Positions 6,481 to 9,428 of a DNA stretch of 9,428 nucleotides are shown here, piece after piece; position 1 is the stretch's first letter, and the number at the start of each line of letters is the position of its first letter. Origin of the DNA: an uncultured Desulfovibrio sp. (lineage in GTDB: Bacteria; Desulfobacterota; Desulfovibrionia; Desulfovibrionales; Desulfovibrionaceae). The position numbers and the translations under genes were made by a program. The DNA lies in the NCBI GenBank assembly GCA_946490455.1, contig CAMLXE010000049.1, positions 1-9,428 of the forward strand. Reading direction: 5' to 3'. The notes below the pieces were generated by a model that was given only the letters and a program-made list of their open reading frames with translations, was not told where the DNA came from and ran no database searches.

Positions 6481-7857
6481 GTGCGTCTCGCCAATTCTCG
6501 TACACGCTATGTCTCCTCACGAGGGTCACATTCCGCTTTTCGCAGATTGATTGGATACCTGTTTGTTCTCCTTTTGCTCGCTGCTGTGGGTGGAGGAGCC
6601 TACGTTCTTCTTGATGACATGGAAGGACCACAAATTGTCATGTCCCCCGATACGGGAAGGATTGCTCCTGCGCAACCAATTCAGGTCGTCGTTTCCGACG
6701 CTTCATCCAATATACGGTCAGTCAAGGTGTCCATCCACAAGAACGATCAGTCGCTCATCATTGTTGACAGAACATTTACAAGTGCCTCTCCCAGACAGGA
6801 ACTGACCTTCAGTCTTAAGGATACAGGATTGCGAGACGGCCCATTCCAGCTGGAAATCGAAGCCCATGACATGGCGTTCATGGGACTGGGGTCCGGGAAT
6901 ACCACCATACGCAACTGGGATATGCGTCTGGATACCCAGCCCCCCAGAGTCAAAATATGTACGCCGTCGCCAGCGCTGCGCAGAGGCAGCATGACGGTCA
7001 TTGCCTACACGATTTCCGAAGATGTGGAAAAGACAGGTGTACAGTTGGGCGAACGTTTCTTCCCTGCCTTCAGGCAGGCAAACGGTATGTACTACTGCTT
7101 TTTCCCCTGGCCGCTTGACGTCCCCAAAACGGACTTTGCTCCTGAAGTCTTTTCACGCGACCTTGCCGGCAACGAAGCCCGTAGTCGGGTGATTCTCTCT
7201 GCTGTCGATCATAAGTACAGAAATGATACCATGACCATCAGCGACAGCTTCCTCGACAAAAAAATGCCGGCTTTTGATGCTCTTGTTCCCGGATCTGCCA
7301 ACAATCTTGAACGCTATGTGCGCATGAATAATGAAATTCGCCTTGCCAACGAACAGACACTCATTGAAGTTGGCAAAAACACCGCATCGACAATGCTCTG
7401 GCAGGGAGCCTTCAAACGCCTGCCCAGATCTGCTTCCATGGCCAGTTTTGGGGATCACCGGACCTACATGCACAACGGAGTCAAAATCGACGAACAAACC
7501 CATATGGGACAGGATCTTGCCTCAACGGCTCGTGCTCCCATTCCCGCAGCCAATGATGGCCGGGTTGTTTTTGCCGGAGACCTTGGCATCTTTGGCAATC
7601 TTGTTGTCATTGATCACGGACTGGGACTGCAATCGCTCTATTCACACATGAGTGAAATCAGTGTCGCCGTTGGGGATACGCTGAAAAAGGGCGATATTAT
7701 CGGTAAAACAGGTGTAACCGGACTTGCCGGCGGTGATCATCTCCATTTTGGCATTCTCCTCCATGGTATCCAGATTCAACCTCTGGACTGGTTCGATGCC
7801 AAATGGATACGGAACATGGTTACAAACCGTCTGGCTCAGGCAAACAAGGCAGAATGA
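6481..7857 (+). CDS. Membrane-anchored M23-family metallopeptidase
   Basis: About 458 residues from the GTG at 6481. A basic N-terminus is followed by one hydrophobic helix (about residues 23-44, LIGYLFVLLLLAAVGGG), so the protein is probably anchored in the inner membrane with a periplasmic body. Residues about 50-240 are strand-rich with Ig-like character (DTQPPRVKI, SRDLAGNEA). The C-terminal LytM/M23 domain has all zinc and catalytic residues: H341-x3-D345 (HMGQD), the catalytic His389 in LYSHMS, and HLH at 420-422. The typical GRVVFAG and VGDTLKKGDIIGKTG turns are also present. Zinc M23 enzymes cut peptide cross-links in peptidoglycan. It is predicted to be active rather than an EnvC-like activator because the metal ligands are intact. 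A terminator follows 22 bases after the stop. Confidence 0.95.
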   Translation: MRLANSRTRYVSSRGSHSAFRRLIGYLFVLLLLAAVGGGAYVLLDDMEGPQIVMSPDTGRIAPAQPIQVVVSDASSNIRSVKVSIHKNDQSLIIVDRTFTSASPRQELTFSLKDTGLRDGPFQLEIEAHDMAFMGLGSGNTTIRNWDMRLDTQPPRVKICTPSPALRRGSMTVIAYTISEDVEKTGVQLGERFFPAFRQANGMYYCFFPWPLDVPKTDFAPEVFSRDLAGNEARSRVILSAVDHKYRNDTMTISDSFLDKKMPAFDALVPGSANNLERYVRMNNEIRLANEQTLIEVGKNTASTMLWQGAFKRLPRSASMASFGDHRTYMHNGVKIDEQTHMGQDLASTARAPIPAANDGRVVFAGDLGIFGNLVVIDHGLGLQSLYSHMSEISVAVGDTLKKGDIIGKTGVTGLAGGDHLHFGILLHGIQIQPLDWFDAKWIRNMVTNRLAQANKAE

Positions 7858-7879
7858 CCTGAGCATAAAGAACAATCAT

Positions 7880-7914
7880 GGGGCACTGCTCTCAACGGGC
7901 AATGCCCCTTTTTT
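7880..7914 (+). terminator. Intrinsic terminator after the M23 peptidase gene
   Basis: GGGGCA (7880-7885) pairs with TGCCCC (7903-7908), with two more pairs (TG/CA) beyond a C-A mismatch, and six Ts follow at once (7909-7914). It lies 22 bases after the peptidase stop. There is no U-run in the other direction, so it acts on the plus strand. Confidence 0.88.
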
Positions 7915-8193
7915 ATGCGGCATTCCTCGGCTGGAAGCTCCTTTTCCTCTCAAACAGCATTTTCAGAATGCATGATGCCCGGATACCAAAGAAAAACTTT
8001 CTTCTTTCAAACGCAGAATGTTTTCAAAGATCATTTTCTTTCCAGCAGCGTAAAGCAGAAGATAACGGCTATGTTCACATGAAGCATGAAGCAGCCCAAG
8101 CGAGTCGCGACTTCCCTGTTCACAGCCTCCTTAAAAGTTCTTCTCAGCCTCCGCAGTCCGTAAATCCAGGGCCATCTCCCACCATCAACGAAT
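7915..8193. other. Convergent intergenic region with no confirmed gene
   Basis: About 280 bases between two converging genes. I find no clear terminator for the minus-strand glycosyltransferase. Minus-strand frames of 30, 23 and 15 codons are linked by ATGA-like or near overlaps (ending near 8031), but they lack a well-spaced ribosome site: AAGGAGG (8132-8126) is only two bases from a GTG at 8123. A 55-codon open frame (8198-8031) continues directly past the glycosyltransferase stop in the +1 frame. The palindrome AGTCGCGACT is at 8103-8112. A plus-strand frame of 115 codons crosses the region and the terminator and looks like noise. Confidence 0.5.
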
Positions 8194-9428
8194 TCAAACT
8201 ACCCGTTCCAACAGATCATGCTTGAGAGCCCAGAGCAGATAAAACCGCAAATCACACAGAGCAGGCTTCTCAAACAGTCCTGACAAGGTTTCCTGCAAAG
8301 CTGACGCCGCAACAGGCTGCAGGGAATGTTCAAGGATTGGCCTCAGAATGGACCAGGAAAGCCCAAGTTCATCAAACAGGCCAAAAGCTTCCAGTGGTAA
8401 CATTCCCTGAAGGAGCATTTCCCCAACAAAGGAACACCGGACACGCAAGGATGAAGAAAAGGAATCTGTGGCATAGTGAGCAAAAAGCTTACCATACGGA
8501 AGCTGTAACGGGCTGCCGGCAAGTTTCAATCTTTCCCTTTCCTGTGCAGGAACGGGAACAGCATTCAGTTCCTCCCAGAAGGCAATCCAGTGCCGGACAA
8601 CCGCTTCACAGGTAAAGTGCTGCAATACGCGTTTTCTTGCCTTCTCACCCATTTTTCTGCGAATCTCCGGGAACTTTCCAAGGACATACAGAGCCTTTGC
8701 CAGAGTCGGTACATCCATGGCCGTTTGCTGAGCCCGCAGAAGCTGCCCCTCTCCAACAGCCAGTACAGGCGCGACGAGATCCAGAAGTTGCGTATTCTCA
8801 GGAGCAAGGACAGGGACAAGGAATCCCGTCTGATCTGGAATGATGATGTCCCGATAGCCATCCCAGTCTGAAACAACAGCAGGTAACGCCGCTGCACCGG
8901 CCTCAAGAAGTGTCAGTCCAAATGTTTCCTGAATGTTATCCGAAGGTGAAACAAAAATATCTGCCGCAGCATAGACAGCGAGCCTCTCTTCTGGAGAAGG
9001 ATTGGGCAGAACATGGAGAGGAACGCCCATCACGACAGCCATATGCCTGAAAAGCTCCAGAGCCGGGTCTTCTGGCTCGCATGCACCCGAAACGATCAAA
9101 TGCAAATCCGGGCTGGAGTTCTGAAGCCTGACGCGCATGATAGCGGAAAGCAAAGGCTGGGGATCAAGTTTATCTTCCAATGAAAAGCGTCCAAAAAGCA
9201 GTATGGCTACGCTTTCCGTCCCAAGTCCGAGTCGGGTTCTCATGGCAAGGCGACGTTCAGCATCCGGTCGTGGAAGCGATTCCGGTTCGACGCCCATGGG
9301 AATAGTTTTCAGACGTGGACCAGTCCCAGACAGGCTTGCTGCTTCGACTCTGTCACGAATGGCCTTTTGCCAGTTCTGGATAAGACGGGCGGCTGCTGAA
9401 GAGTTAGTACCTATTGCGTCCTGCGGGG
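8194..9428 (-). CDS. GT4-type glycosyltransferase, 5' end beyond the window
   Basis: A retaining nucleotide-sugar-dependent glycosyltransferase with the GT-B C-terminal lobe (Glycos_transf_1). 410 residues are visible and the frame is open at the right edge, so the N-terminal acceptor domain is mostly missing. Near the edge, GTNSSAAARLIQNW and LKTIPMGVEPESL match the 'SxxxA...IPLGVD' junction between lobes. FGRFSLEDK resembles the GR-S-x-x-KG donor-site strand. The hallmark E-x7-E is at visible residues 167-175 (ETFGLTLLE), after VYAAADIFVSPSD and before VVSDWDGYRDII and TGFLVP. About 200 further residues are helical with no domain I recognise. The sugar donor and acceptor cannot be told; capsule, lipopolysaccharide or protein glycosylation are all possible. 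It converges on the M23 gene. The tail may be shortened, because a plausible continuation lies in another frame just after the stop. Confidence 0.93.
   Translation of the reverse strand, partial: PQDAIGTNSSAAARLIQNWQKAIRDRVEAASLSGTGPRLKTIPMGVEPESLPRPDAERRLAMRTRLGLGTESVAILLFGRFSLEDKLDPQPLLSAIMRVRLQNSSPDLHLIVSGACEPEDPALELFRHMAVVMGVPLHVLPNPSPEERLAVYAAADIFVSPSDNIQETFGLTLLEAGAAALPAVVSDWDGYRDIIIPDQTGFLVPVLAPENTQLLDLVAPVLAVGEGQLLRAQQTAMDVPTLAKALYVLGKFPEIRRKMGEKARKRVLQHFTCEAVVRHWIAFWEELNAVPVPAQERERLKLAGSPLQLPYGKLFAHYATDSFSSSLRVRCSFVGEMLLQGMLPLEAFGLFDELGLSWSILRPILEHSLQPVAASALQETLSGLFEKPALCDLRFYLLWALKHDLLERVV

Noticed and set aside
8031..8123. 30-codon minus-strand small membrane-like ORF starting at GTG 8123
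   Set aside because: The strong AAGGAGG is only two bases from the GTG, too close for normal initiation, and the frame is better explained as part of the longer open stretch or as chance.

Overview
The window looks like ordinary chromosome from a sulfate-reducing deltaproteobacterium of the Desulfovibrio type. This is an inference from protein character (the Pcm, TPR and lipoprotein sequences), roughly balanced base composition and gene order; no marker RNA is present to prove it. Nine protein genes are supported. Seven lie on the minus strand and two on the plus strand. The fbp gene is cut by the left edge and the glycosyltransferase gene by the right edge.

Layout. Reading leftwards from about 3740, one minus-strand cluster runs pgsA (phosphatidylglycerophosphate synthase), an FtsB/DivIC-type division protein, a TPR protein, a lipoprotein with a sensor-like periplasmic domain, and fbp (class I fructose-1,6-bisphosphatase). 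The first four genes overlap or abut, and fbp follows after about 65 bases, so they are probably co-transcribed. Upstream, separated by a clear terminator, are mrp (Fe-S carrier P-loop ATPase) and pcm (protein-L-isoaspartate methyltransferase), also on the minus strand. The 346 bases between pcm and mrp are non-coding but rich in potential RNA structure on that strand. Divergent from pcm, a plus-strand pair encodes a two-CBS-domain protein and a membrane-anchored M23 metallopeptidase, closed by a strong terminator. A minus-strand GT4-type glycosyltransferase then converges on this pair and runs off the right edge.

The themes are envelope biology (phospholipid synthesis, divisome, lipoprotein, peptidoglycan endopeptidase, glycosyltransferase), central carbon metabolism (fbp) and maintenance (mrp, pcm). 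I found no mobile element, CRISPR array, tRNA, rRNA or defence system. The points most worth a second look are the structured RNA region downstream of pcm, the mrp leader with mutually exclusive hairpins, and a readable out-of-frame continuation just after the glycosyltransferase stop codon.
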